In this document: positions 8,148-16,155 of the stretch, in pieces
How the letters are laid out: each line of letters starts with the position of its first letter
How positions within the stretch are numbered: the first letter of the stretch is position 1
Source of the DNA: an uncultured Spirochaetaceae bacterium
Lineage (GTDB): Bacteria > Spirochaetota > Spirochaetia > Sphaerochaetales > Sphaerochaetaceae
Length of the DNA stretch: 35,219 nt
Direction: 5' to 3'
Assembly (NCBI GenBank): GCA_944389085.1
Contig: CALXLB010000008.1
Location: 1 to 35,219, forward strand
Program-made: the position numbers and the translations under genes
The notes under the pieces: generated by a model
Seen by the model: the letters and a program-made list of their open reading frames with translations, nothing else
What the model was told of the DNA's origin: nothing
The model's database searches: none

Positions 8148-9023
8148 ATGAAGAAAAGAAACAATGTTTTCACGCTCCTGATGCTTGGTTTGCCGACGCT
8201 GATGCTGATACTGGTAAGTTTCTATCCGCTCATCAGAAGCCTCATTATGAGTTTTACAAATTATAATGTGTTACGGCCAAATCAGGATGTAAGCTTCGTA
8301 GGTGTGGAGAATTATGGCAAGTTCTTTGACGATACGAGATCCTTCCCGTCTTTGTCTTTCTCCCTCATTTATGCTTTCTTCTGTGTTTCTTTCAGCTACA
8401 TAATCGGTCTTGGCCTGGCACTCCTTATGAATGCTCCGATAAAATTCAGAGCTTTTTTCAGAGCACTCATTCTCCTTCCGTGGGCGATTCCTACAGTTGT
8501 TGCAACGGCAAACTGGCTATGGATACTCAATGATCAGGTCGGATTTGTGAATATTGTTCTTCAGGAAATCGGGTTGATAGATTCTCCGATTATGTTTATT
8601 GCTAATCCTGTCATGGCAAGGATTACATGCATTATCGTCGGTACATGGAAGTCCTATCCCTTCATGGCTTTGTCATTGCTCGCGGGATTGCAGAGCATTC
8701 CAGATGAATTATATGAAAGCGCCAGAATGGATGGGGCAGGAAGCTTCAGATGCTTTTGGAATATCACACTTCCACTGCTGAAGAATGTCAGTACAGTAAT
8801 CATCACGATGATGTTCATCTGGGGATTCAATAATTTTGATATCATCTATCTTCTGACCCAGGGCGGTCCATTGGAAAGAACATATACACTCCCGATATAC
8901 ACATATAATATCGCATTCTATCGTGGTCAGATGGGATATGCATCTGCTGTGTCCATGATCACGCTTGTCATACTGCTTGTTTTCTGTCTCGTTTACATGA
9001 AAGCACAGAAGCTGGAGGATTGA
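8148..9023 (+). CDS. Sugar ABC transporter permease, MalF type
   Basis: A 291-residue inner-membrane protein with about six transmembrane segments, starting after MKKRNNVF. The cytoplasmic EAA loop that docks the ATPase is visible as ELYESARMDGAGSFRCFWNITLPLL near residues 186-210. I chose the ATG at 8148 because ttggagg precedes it by 6 bases and because family members begin this way; the frame extends upstream into the solute-binding gene but without a signal. Its stop lies 2 bases before the next start. It forms one half of the channel with the following permease. Confidence 0.9.
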   Translation: MKKRNNVFTLLMLGLPTLMLILVSFYPLIRSLIMSFTNYNVLRPNQDVSFVGVENYGKFFDDTRSFPSLSFSLIYAFFCVSFSYIIGLGLALLMNAPIKFRAFFRALILLPWAIPTVVATANWLWILNDQVGFVNIVLQEIGLIDSPIMFIANPVMARITCIIVGTWKSYPFMALSLLAGLQSIPDELYESARMDGAGSFRCFWNITLPLLKNVSTVIITMMFIWGFNNFDIIYLLTQGGPLERTYTLPIYTYNIAFYRGQMGYASAVSMITLVILLVFCLVYMKAQKLED

Positions 9024-9025
9024 AG

Positions 9026-9853
9026 ATGAAGACAAGAAAGAGTTACCTTGCTGCAGTATATATTGTCCTGATTGTCGCAATCCTCGTTACGAACTTGCCG
9101 ATAATCTCAATGGTCGGAACAGCTTTCAAACCCAGAAGCGAGACGCTGTCGACTGTTTCGCTCTTCTCGGCTCATCCGACATTCGAGAACTTCATACATG
9201 TATTCAACAAGACATCATTTGGTCTTAATCTTCTGAATACAATCATCGTTGCATTTCTTGTGACGCTGCTCTGCGTGGCACTATCGTCAACAGCAGGATA
9301 TGCGCTCTCTCGCGCAAGAGGAAAGGGCTATTCGCTTTATACGATAATGCTGCTTGTACTGCAGATGCTTCCATCAATGCTTGTTCTCATTCCTCTCTAT
9401 GTGCTTCTGAGTTCATTCCATCTGGTTGATTCTCTTTTCAGCTTGCTGATCATATATACAGCAATCAATCTGCCATTCGGAATCTGGACGCTCAAAGGAT
9501 TCTTTGATGGTATCCCATATGAATTGAATGAGGCGGCAATGATTGATGGGTGCAACAATTTTCAGGCGTACTATAAAATCATTCTGCCGTACTCAATCCC
9601 TGGCATAGTCTCTGTCGCAGTCTTCACATTCATGAATGTATGGAATGAATACACGATTGCAAGCATATTCATCCAGAATAAGGATCTTAGGACCCTCTCT
9701 GTAGGCCTGAGACAGTTCATGATGCAGAACAGCACGGATTGGGCAAGTATGAGCGCGGCTGCGACTATTGCCATTATTCCTGCAATTATCATGGTGCTTT
9801 TTGCACAGAAATTCTTGATCAGCGGGCTTACTTCAGGCTCAGTTAAAGGATGA
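9026..9853 (+). CDS. Sugar ABC transporter permease, MalG type
   Basis: A 275-residue inner-membrane protein with about six membrane segments. The EAA loop reads ELNEAAMIDGCNNFQAYYKIILPYS, and the C-terminal region ends in a GLTSGSVKG tail typical of the MalG half. The ATG at 9026 is preferred because ggagg ends 7 bases before it; an in-frame TTG at 9020 would add two residues. It pairs with the upstream permease. No ATPase gene is present anywhere in this operon. Confidence 0.9.
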   Translation: MKTRKSYLAAVYIVLIVAILVTNLPIISMVGTAFKPRSETLSTVSLFSAHPTFENFIHVFNKTSFGLNLLNTIIVAFLVTLLCVALSSTAGYALSRARGKGYSLYTIMLLVLQMLPSMLVLIPLYVLLSSFHLVDSLFSLLIIYTAINLPFGIWTLKGFFDGIPYELNEAAMIDGCNNFQAYYKIILPYSIPGIVSVAVFTFMNVWNEYTIASIFIQNKDLRTLSVGLRQFMMQNSTDWASMSAAATIAIIPAIIMVLFAQKFLISGLTSGSVKG

Positions 9854-9857
9854 TTAT

Positions 9858-11636
9858 ATGAATAGCAGAGTTCTTGATTTCGCTTATGATGAACTTAGAA
9901 GATATCTTGCAGAAGCGGGTATCAGAGATTCCAGAATCATGCTGGAGGTAAATGGAGATTCTCCCGATGATGGATATTCCATTGCAGTTGATTCATTCTA
10001 TGGCACTATTGCGGGGAAGAACGAAAGGAGCGTCCTCTTCGGGGTTTATGCATTCCTGAATGAGCTTGGATTCCGTTTTCCGACTCCGTATATCGAGGTA
10101 ATCCCTGACAAGGTTGCTTGTGATTCTGTGCATCTGGAAGAGAATGCGAGGTACAGACACAGAGGCTTCTGTATTGAGGGTGCTGTATCTTATGAAAATG
10201 TGCTCTCAGTGATTGACTGGCTTGCCAAGAACAGGATGAATACTTATTTCACACAGTTCATGACTCCGTATGAGTTCTTCAAGACCTGGTACAGCCATGA
10301 TAACAATCCTTTGCTCAGAGGTTCTGACAGTCTTCCATCTCCAGCTGATGTTGATGAGTTCGTCGATGGCAGATTGCTTGAGGAGATGAAGAAGAGAGGC
10401 CTTGTATGGCAGGCAGTCGGCCATGGTTTCAATTCTGAGTGTTTCGGGTACAGAGGCTTCAACTGGGACAGGGTTGATTCATCGGATGGTCTTGATAAAT
10501 CCATAATGGCTGAGATTGATGGCAAGAGAGATCTTTTTGAGGGTATTCCATTGAATACAAATCTCTGTCTTAGCAATAAGAGTGTCAGAGAAAGGTTTGT
10601 ATCTGTTGTCCTTGATTATCTTGATAAACACAGAGCCGTCGATTGTCTGCATATATGGCTTGCAGATGGTGCAAATAACAGCTGCCAGTGCGATGACTGC
10701 AGGAAGGTACTTCCTTCGGTATGGTATATCAAGCTCCTGAAAGAAATCGATGAAGCCCTTAGGGAAAGATACATCGATACCAGAATCGTCTTTCTGTCAT
10801 ATTTCGATCTTCTATGGCCCCCAGAGACTATTGATCTGAATACTGAGAGATTCATCTTCATGTTTGCCCCGATAACCAGGTCATACAAACAATCTGTGAG
10901 TGCATATGATGATACTGAAACAGCGCAATTCCTAATAGGCAATAATGTTTTCCCGAAAAGACAGGAAGAGAATTTAGCATATGCCCGTGAATGGAAGAAG
11001 AGATTCAAAGGCGATTCATTCGTTTATGAGTATCACTACATGTGGAATCTCTTCAGGGATCTTCTGGATTATTACAATGCGAAAATACTGTATGAGGATA
11101 TACAGGGACTCAGAACGCTGGGCTTCAATGGCTATATAAGCTGCCAGCAGACAAGAGTCTTTGCTCCTACAGGACTGGGAATGCATGTAATGGCTTCAGC
11201 TCTCTGGGGAACGGATAAAAGCTTTGAGGAACTTGCACGGGAACATTTTGAAGTTCTTTTCGGAGATAGAGGCGATGAAGTGCTTTCCTTCATTGAGAAG
11301 ATTTCCCACAAAGGCTATATGTCCATCGGAGAGGATGATACAGAGGAAAACAAGCACGATGCTTCTCTTCTCGAGAGTGCCGTTGATGATATTGAAACCT
11401 TCCTTGCAGCAGAACATGAAAAGACACCGGCCTGGCAAAGTCTTATATATCTGATGAAAATCGCATCCAGCTACTTCCAGTCGCTTTCATATCTTAAAAA
11501 CGGAGAGAGGAAAAAGGCTGTGGAATCTTTTTCTGTCCTCTGTGATTTCATCTGCAGGAATGAGAGGAAATACCAGAAAGACTTTGATGTATACTGGTTC
11601 ATAAAGGATAGGAAGAAGATATTTGAAGAGATTTGA
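9858..11636 (+). CDS. DUF4838 family glycoside hydrolase-like protein (cytosolic)
   Basis: A 592-residue protein without signal peptide. Residues 1-80 (GTIAGKNERSVLFGVYAFLNELGFRF) resemble the N-terminal fold that precedes the barrel in GH20 hexosaminidases and GH67 alpha-glucuronidases. A TIM-barrel-like part follows, with the DUF4838 hallmark HIWLADGANNSCQCDDCRK (Cys276, 278, 281) and a later FLSYFDLLWPPE. DUF4838 proteins are uncharacterised relatives of those enzymes and probably cleave a glycan. The position straight after the permeases suggests that it acts on the imported oligosaccharide inside the cell. The ATG follows the permease stop by 4 bases. The family is quite sure; the reaction is not known. 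Confidence 0.8.
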   Translation: MNSRVLDFAYDELRRYLAEAGIRDSRIMLEVNGDSPDDGYSIAVDSFYGTIAGKNERSVLFGVYAFLNELGFRFPTPYIEVIPDKVACDSVHLEENARYRHRGFCIEGAVSYENVLSVIDWLAKNRMNTYFTQFMTPYEFFKTWYSHDNNPLLRGSDSLPSPADVDEFVDGRLLEEMKKRGLVWQAVGHGFNSECFGYRGFNWDRVDSSDGLDKSIMAEIDGKRDLFEGIPLNTNLCLSNKSVRERFVSVVLDYLDKHRAVDCLHIWLADGANNSCQCDDCRKVLPSVWYIKLLKEIDEALRERYIDTRIVFLSYFDLLWPPETIDLNTERFIFMFAPITRSYKQSVSAYDDTETAQFLIGNNVFPKRQEENLAYAREWKKRFKGDSFVYEYHYMWNLFRDLLDYYNAKILYEDIQGLRTLGFNGYISCQQTRVFAPTGLGMHVMASALWGTDKSFEELAREHFEVLFGDRGDEVLSFIEKISHKGYMSIGEDDTEENKHDASLLESAVDDIETFLAAEHEKTPAWQSLIYLMKIASSYFQSLSYLKNGERKKAVESFSVLCDFICRNERKYQKDFDVYWFIKDRKKIFEEI

Positions 11637-13272
11637 ATATGTTTTACGACGTGTTTCGCTTAAGAAAAGGCTTATTGTCAGCTTCCTTCTTGTATCACTC
11701 ATACCAGTGACGGTACTGACTGTTCTTCTCTGTTATACAGCTTATAGCTATAACCGGGATAGTCTAGAGCGTCAGTTTTCGCAGGTGCTGAATGAGACTG
11801 AGCTCCGGATTGGTAATGAAGCTGGGGAGATAAGCCGTCTTGTGAATGAGTTTTCCTCAAACTCAGATGTCGTGAAGAATATCAAGAAGTATGTCGATTC
11901 GGAGAACCAGGTTGAGCGTAATACTCTTGTCGCGTGGCTCTCTGATCGGATTCTCTCGCAGTTCAGCCGCAATATGCAGGATCTGTCCATAGTGCTGCTG
12001 GAAGAGGATGGCAATGAGATTGCTGTATTGAATGAACGTGAATACTCAGAAGCGGATTCCATGGTTGCAGGTAAAATAATGCAGACGGGAAACCGTTTCA
12101 CTATAACAACAGAAGAAGGGGAGAATGGTACAGTTCTTGCTATAGGACGGGAGATAATAAACATCTTCAGCGGCTATCGTCTAGGATGGCTTATTGTCTA
12201 TCTTGATACAGACATCTTTTCAGACGTTTTGAAAAAAGTCGACACCGACCTTGGTCTGGCAATCTATTCAGCAGATGGGAATCTCATAGCAGATAGCAGG
12301 GGACTTTCTCCCTCCTATGACAGTCTTGGAAATACAGAGAGAAGCCTGATATTCACAGACGGAAAAGTCCTGATGACAGACAGAATCAGGGATTTTGTCT
12401 TCGTCGCTTTCTCTCAGGAGAATATCCTCCGTTCGCTCCTTTCCAACATGTTCCTTCTCTATGCTGTGATTTTTGTCCTCGTGACTGCACTTATAATACT
12501 TGTTTCAGTTGCTATCACAATGACTGTCACGGAACCGGTAAGGAAACTTGAATCCTTTGCCCTTTCTCTTGGCCATGAGGGGGATTTCTCTCTCCGTCTT
12601 GATGATGACGGGGATGATGAATTGAAGAGCCTTACTGAGAAATTCAATTCGATGACTGAGAATCTTGAAGAGCAGACCAACAGGGCAAAGGAAGCTGAGA
12701 TAAGAGCTCTGGAAGCTCAGATAAATCCGCACTTTCTTTACAACACACTTGATATGATCAACTGGATGGCATGGAAGAGCAACAACAACGATGTCTGTAC
12801 GATCGTCAATTGCCTTTCTGATTTCTTCCGCTTGTCGCTTAACAGAGGCAAGGAATTCTATACAGTCGCTGATGAGATACATCATGTCCGCTGCTATACG
12901 ACAATTGAGCATTTCAAGCGCATTGATACTGACTTTGTTTTCGATATTGACGATAAGACACTGGATTCTGAATGTCCTAAGCTGATACTTCAGCCTCTGG
13001 TCGAGAATGCGCTTATTCACGGATTGGAGAAAAAGAAGTTCAAAGGCAGGATTGTAATCAGATCTGAGAAGAAGGCTGGATGCGTGATTCTTAGTGTCGA
13101 GGATGATGGAGTTGGACCTGGTGATAACTTCTCTCCTGGCGTTGGCCTTAAAAACATAAATATGAGAGTTGAAATGATGTACGGCAGCGAGTATGGAGTG
13201 GCTCTCAGAAGGAAAGGCTGTAAAACAATAGCCATGATAACACTGCCATACAAAGGAATGAATGATGACTGA
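11623..13272 (+). CDS. YesM-type sensor histidine kinase
   Basis: 549 residues: membrane segment at about 17-40, an extracytoplasmic sensor region to about 272, a second membrane segment at 274-300, then HAMP (TEPVRKLESFA...), and the His_kinase domain with the phosphorylated His370 in ALEAQINPHFLYNTLD. The ATP-binding part has LQPLVENALIHG and VEDDGVGPG. The start is TTG at 11623, preceded by aggaagaag, and lies inside the end of the DUF4838 gene (14-base overlap). The ATG at 11639 is out of frame. With the next gene it makes a two-component pair of the kind that often controls the neighbouring oligosaccharide transporter. Confidence 0.9.
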   Translation: MKRFEYVLRRVSLKKRLIVSFLLVSLIPVTVLTVLLCYTAYSYNRDSLERQFSQVLNETELRIGNEAGEISRLVNEFSSNSDVVKNIKKYVDSENQVERNTLVAWLSDRILSQFSRNMQDLSIVLLEEDGNEIAVLNEREYSEADSMVAGKIMQTGNRFTITTEEGENGTVLAIGREIINIFSGYRLGWLIVYLDTDIFSDVLKKVDTDLGLAIYSADGNLIADSRGLSPSYDSLGNTERSLIFTDGKVLMTDRIRDFVFVAFSQENILRSLLSNMFLLYAVIFVLVTALIILVSVAITMTVTEPVRKLESFALSLGHEGDFSLRLDDDGDDELKSLTEKFNSMTENLEEQTNRAKEAEIRALEAQINPHFLYNTLDMINWMAWKSNNNDVCTIVNCLSDFFRLSLNRGKEFYTVADEIHHVRCYTTIEHFKRIDTDFVFDIDDKTLDSECPKLILQPLVENALIHGLEKKKFKGRIVIRSEKKAGCVILSVEDDGVGPGDNFSPGVGLKNINMRVEMMYGSEYGVALRRKGCKTIAMITLPYKGMNDD

Positions 13273-14008
13273 TCTTATAGCTCTTGTCTGTGAGGATGAG
13301 CCTTTTACAAGAGAAGGCATTACTGCCCTCATATCCTCGCTATCTCTTTTTTCTTCCGTATGGGAGGCCAGTGATGGCCAGGAGGCTCTGGATTACATCT
13401 ATGATAACGCCAATATTCCTGATGTTATCATCTCTGACATCCGTATGCCGCTGATGGATGGTCTTGAGTTCTGCGAACGTGTCAGGAATCTCTCATCTTC
13501 CACGAAAATCATATTCATCAGTGCATACTCCGACTTTGAATATGCCAAGAAGGCTATATCAATCGGAGCAAGTGAGTATATTACGAAGCCGATTAACCAG
13601 GAAGAACTGGTTAATGCGGTCAAGCGTGCAATTCACGCAATTGAGATAAGTGAAAAAAACGACAGAGACATCGGCATCAACATAGATGACAGACGCATCG
13701 AAAACCTCATAAGGCAGATCAGTGCAAATCCTGGCTCTGTCTCGCTGAAGAGTCTTGCGACGGAGTGGGGGTGTTCAATCTCATATATCTCGCTCTGTTT
13801 TAAGGAAAAGACAGGTCAGAATTTCAAAGATTACCTGATGAGACAGAAGATGCTTAAAGCCGCTGAATACCTTTCTTCTGACATGGATTCAGAAGCAATA
13901 GTACGGAATCTGGGGTACAGCAACTATGACTACTTTGCCAGGATGTTCAGAAAATTCTACCGTATAAGTCCTTCGGAATATAAGAGAACCGTAAAGAAGA
14001 AATCATAA
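13262..14008 (+). CDS. YesN-type response regulator with AraC DNA-binding domain
   Basis: 248 residues. The receiver domain (1-120) has the acidic pair Glu11-Asp12, phosphorylated Asp59 in ISDIRMPLMDG and Lys in YITKPIN. An AraC-type double HTH (about 145-246) ends with AARNLGYSNYDYFARMFRKFYRISPSEY-like features, here IVRNLGYSNYDYF. The start overlaps the kinase gene (ATG 13262 or 13265). It is the last gene of the operon, and its stop overlaps the end of the opposing RpiR gene by 6 bases. Likely target: the promoter upstream of 6809. Confidence 0.92.
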   Translation: MMTDLIALVCEDEPFTREGITALISSLSLFSSVWEASDGQEALDYIYDNANIPDVIISDIRMPLMDGLEFCERVRNLSSSTKIIFISAYSDFEYAKKAISIGASEYITKPINQEELVNAVKRAIHAIEISEKNDRDIGINIDDRRIENLIRQISANPGSVSLKSLATEWGCSISYISLCFKEKTGQNFKDYLMRQKMLKAAEYLSSDMDSEAIVRNLGYSNYDYFARMFRKFYRISPSEYKRTVKKKS

Positions 14009-14836
14009 GTCCTCCATCAATTTCGAAGTTTCCCTATTGAGCTTTTCAGCTTCTGAATAGTGCTCTGTAATCAGGCAGAGAAAAAGCAGATCAAGAACAA
14101 ACTGCTGAGAGTAGCAGGAAGCAACTTCTCCGGCGCTTTTCTTTATTTCAATAGATGGAGTCAGGATGCATTTATCTGCACTTTGCCCAACCGGGCTATC
14201 TGAATTGCCTGTAATCGCTACAACAAATGCGCCTTGCTTTTTTGCAGCCTTTATTGATGCTTCTATGATTTTTGTGTTGCCTGAATATGAAATGGCAATG
14301 ACCACATCCTCAGCTGTCAGTGTGACCATCGAAATGAAGTTGATCTGGCTGTCACTGATGTAGAAAACCTTCTTATAAAGCCTGAGCATTTTCTGTAGGA
14401 AATTCTCAGCAGCTGTACCTGAAGATCCGACACCGAGAAGATATATTGCTCTGGCTTTATCCATCTTATGGACGATCCTTGCCAGATCATCATAGTTGAT
14501 ATTCTGCTCAGTTGCTTTGCACACATCATTGATCTGTGCAAGAAGCTTTGTTCCGCAGGATTTATATGAATCATTCTCATTTATGATCATGTCGTGATCG
14601 AAGTACTGTGAATTATAGTAGAATTTTGCAAGTCCGACCTTCATATCAGAAAACCCATCAAATCCGATCTTCTTTGAGAATCTGATGATTGCAGCTGGTG
14701 ACGTTTCAGTCAGCTGTGCCAGCTGAGAGGCAGTTTTATCAAGAAACTCCTGGGGATTGTTGAGAATATAGTCGGCAATCTTGAGTTCTGTTGAAGTAAA
14801 CGAACTATATTTTTCTACTATAGGTACTAAAATCAT
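14003..14836 (-). CDS. RpiR/MurR family transcriptional regulator (HTH_6 + SIS)
   Basis: 277 residues. The N-terminal HTH_6 domain (1-77) contains the helix-turn-helix SQLAQLTETSPAAIIRFSKKIGFDGFSDMK. The SIS sugar-phosphate-binding domain (about 110-250) has LLGVGSSG and AISYSGNT. Such proteins bind a phosphosugar intermediate and control the adjacent sugar operon. The gene diverges from the operon at 15063, and the space between carries three operator-like repeats. The ribosome binding site gaggtgg is 3 bases before the ATG. Its end overlaps the response regulator gene tail to tail, with no space for a separate terminator. Confidence 0.92.
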   Translation of the reverse strand: MILVPIVEKYSSFTSTELKIADYILNNPQEFLDKTASQLAQLTETSPAAIIRFSKKIGFDGFSDMKVGLAKFYYNSQYFDHDMIINENDSYKSCGTKLLAQINDVCKATEQNINYDDLARIVHKMDKARAIYLLGVGSSGTAAENFLQKMLRLYKKVFYISDSQINFISMVTLTAEDVVIAISYSGNTKIIEASIKAAKKQGAFVVAITGNSDSPVGQSADKCILTPSIEIKKSAGEVASCYSQQFVLDLLFLCLITEHYSEAEKLNRETSKLMEDL

Positions 14837-14865
14837 TTGCCACCTCTTGCTTTAGTTTAAATGTA

Positions 14866-14880
14866 TGAAATAAAAATTCA
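14866..14880 (-). promoter_or_regulatory. Operator-like site 1 (RpiR candidate)
   Basis: Minus strand tgaatttttatttca, an imperfect palindrome with TGAA/TTCA ends, 30 bases upstream of the rpiR-like start. It matches site 3 in 13 of 15 bases and could mediate autoregulation. Confidence 0.55.
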
Positions 14881-14900
14881 AGCAATTTATTAAATATTTC

Positions 14901-14915
14901 AGAAATAAATCTTCA
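14901..14915 (-). promoter_or_regulatory. Operator-like site 2 (RpiR candidate)
   Basis: Minus strand tgaagatttatttct, 13 of 15 bases as in site 3. It lies near the middle of the divergent region, 35 bases from site 1. Confidence 0.45.
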
Positions 14916-15013
14916 TATTTGAACTAAACTTTTAGTTATACCAATCAAAATACATAAATTATGTTTGATATTTTATTCATGTTTAAAATTTTTAATCACT
15001 ATTAAAATAATTC

Positions 15014-15041
15014 TTGAAAATTTATTTCATTAGGTTATGAT
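15014..15041 (+). promoter_or_regulatory. Sigma70-type promoter of the RbsB-type sugar operon
   Basis: ttgaaa (15014-15019), a 16-base spacer and tatgat (15036-15041). The expected start of transcription near 15048 would leave a very short leader beginning with the aaaaggag ribosome binding site before the ATG at 15063. Confidence 0.65.
15015..15029 (+). promoter_or_regulatory. Operator-like site 3 (RpiR candidate) inside the operon promoter
   Basis: tgaaaatttatttca, a near-perfect palindrome that overlaps the -35 hexamer and fills most of the spacer of the promoter at 15014-15041. Binding there would block RNA polymerase, the expected geometry for a repressor. Confidence 0.6.
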
Positions 15042-15062
15042 GTGGTAAAAGGAGATTAACAA

Positions 15063-16100
15063 ATGAGGAGAATTGCAATCACTTTCATTCTTATGCTTTG
15101 TGCACTTGCAATATTTGCACAGGGATCTACAGAGAAGGCAACAGTTGCTGAAGAGGCAAAAGAGTTTTCTGATATCAGAATCGGTTATATCGTAAAATGG
15201 CTCGGAAATACTTTCTGGCAGACGTATGAAGCAGGTGCTAGAGCTGCAGCTGAAGAGCTTGGTGTCAAGCTTGATGTATTCGATGTCGATGATGAAACAG
15301 ATTTTCAGGGACAGTATGAGACAGCAATGAACGTTGTTAATCAAGGCTATGATGCCATTGTCGCTGCTTCGATTACAAATACAAACCTTATTCCGGCAAT
15401 CGCAGCTGCGAACAAAGCTGGTATTCCTTGGATAGTCGTCTCAGAAGATCAGGATCAGTCTGTTCTGGATATGTATGATGCAACAGTTACATGCCGCTGC
15501 CGTCTCAGTTTTTATGATGAGGGATATATTGCGGGGCAGTATGTTGTTGAAACAATCGGCGAAGGCGATGTTGCCATCATTGAAGGTCTTGCTGGAACAT
15601 CAGCAACGAATGACCGTGTAGCGGGCTTCAAAGATGCTATTGCAGGAACAGGCATAAATCTCGCTTCATCGCTCCCTGGTGACTGGGACAGACAGAAGGC
15701 TTATGAAGTTGCATCAGGAATGCTTCAGGCAAATCCGAATCTCAAAGCAATCTATGCTTTAAATGATACTATGGCTCTTGGTGTAGTTCCTGCAGCAGAG
15801 CAGGCTGGCAGAGATATCGTAATCATCGGTGATGATGGAACGAAAGAAGCTTTTGAATCCATCCGTGATGGTAAGATGTCAGCAACAATCGATGGCGTTG
15901 CATATCAGATTGCATATTATTCAGTTTATGCTGCCGTAAAGGCTGTTGTAGAAGGTGTCGATACTCTTCCTGATTACGACCTTACACCTGGCCTTATCAC
16001 AATCGAAAACTGCGAAGAGGCTCTTGCTGTTGCTCCAGAACCAGTGTCTGAGATGTACGAGATAAATAAGAACATCTATACAATCGAGGGACTCGAATAA
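15063..16100 (+). CDS. Sugar ABC transporter substrate-binding protein, RbsB type
   Basis: 345 residues. The signal peptide MRRIAITFILMLCALAIFA is probably cut before QGSTEK; no lipobox cysteine is present. The mature protein follows the Peripla_BP_4 pattern: IGYIVKWLGNTFWQTYEAGARAAA, then NQGYDAIVAASITN, GIPWIVVSEDQ, EGLAGTSATNDRVAGF and YALNDTMALGV, all close to ribose-type binding proteins for monosaccharides or polyols. First gene of the operon after the RpiR-controlled promoter. Ligand unknown; the C-terminus is somewhat longer than in RbsB. Confidence 0.93.
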   Translation: MRRIAITFILMLCALAIFAQGSTEKATVAEEAKEFSDIRIGYIVKWLGNTFWQTYEAGARAAAEELGVKLDVFDVDDETDFQGQYETAMNVVNQGYDAIVAASITNTNLIPAIAAANKAGIPWIVVSEDQDQSVLDMYDATVTCRCRLSFYDEGYIAGQYVVETIGEGDVAIIEGLAGTSATNDRVAGFKDAIAGTGINLASSLPGDWDRQKAYEVASGMLQANPNLKAIYALNDTMALGVVPAAEQAGRDIVIIGDDGTKEAFESIRDGKMSATIDGVAYQIAYYSVYAAVKAVVEGVDTLPDYDLTPGLITIENCEEALAVAPEPVSEMYEINKNIYTIEGLE

Positions 16101-16103
16101 GAC

Positions 16104-16142
16104 TTTCAAGGGGTACGGTATATCAATCTGTACCCCTCGAAA
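16104..16142 (+). promoter_or_regulatory. Intercistronic stem-loop between binding protein and ATPase genes
   Basis: aggggtac (16109-16116) pairs with gtacccct (16130-16137), extended by tttc/gaaa with one mismatch. No U-run follows, so full termination is unlikely. Such structures commonly protect the upstream message and give more binding protein than membrane parts. Confidence 0.65.
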
Positions 16143-16155
16143 ACGGAGAAATGCC

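Noticed and set aside
12505..13332. 275-codon minus-strand frame
   Set aside because: Antisense to the kinase and response regulator genes, whose motifs are intact; no start signal or known domain.
16104..16142. Full Rho-independent terminator after the RbsB-type gene
   Set aside because: No U-run follows and the ATPase gene is needed in the same unit, so I call it a stabilising stem-loop.
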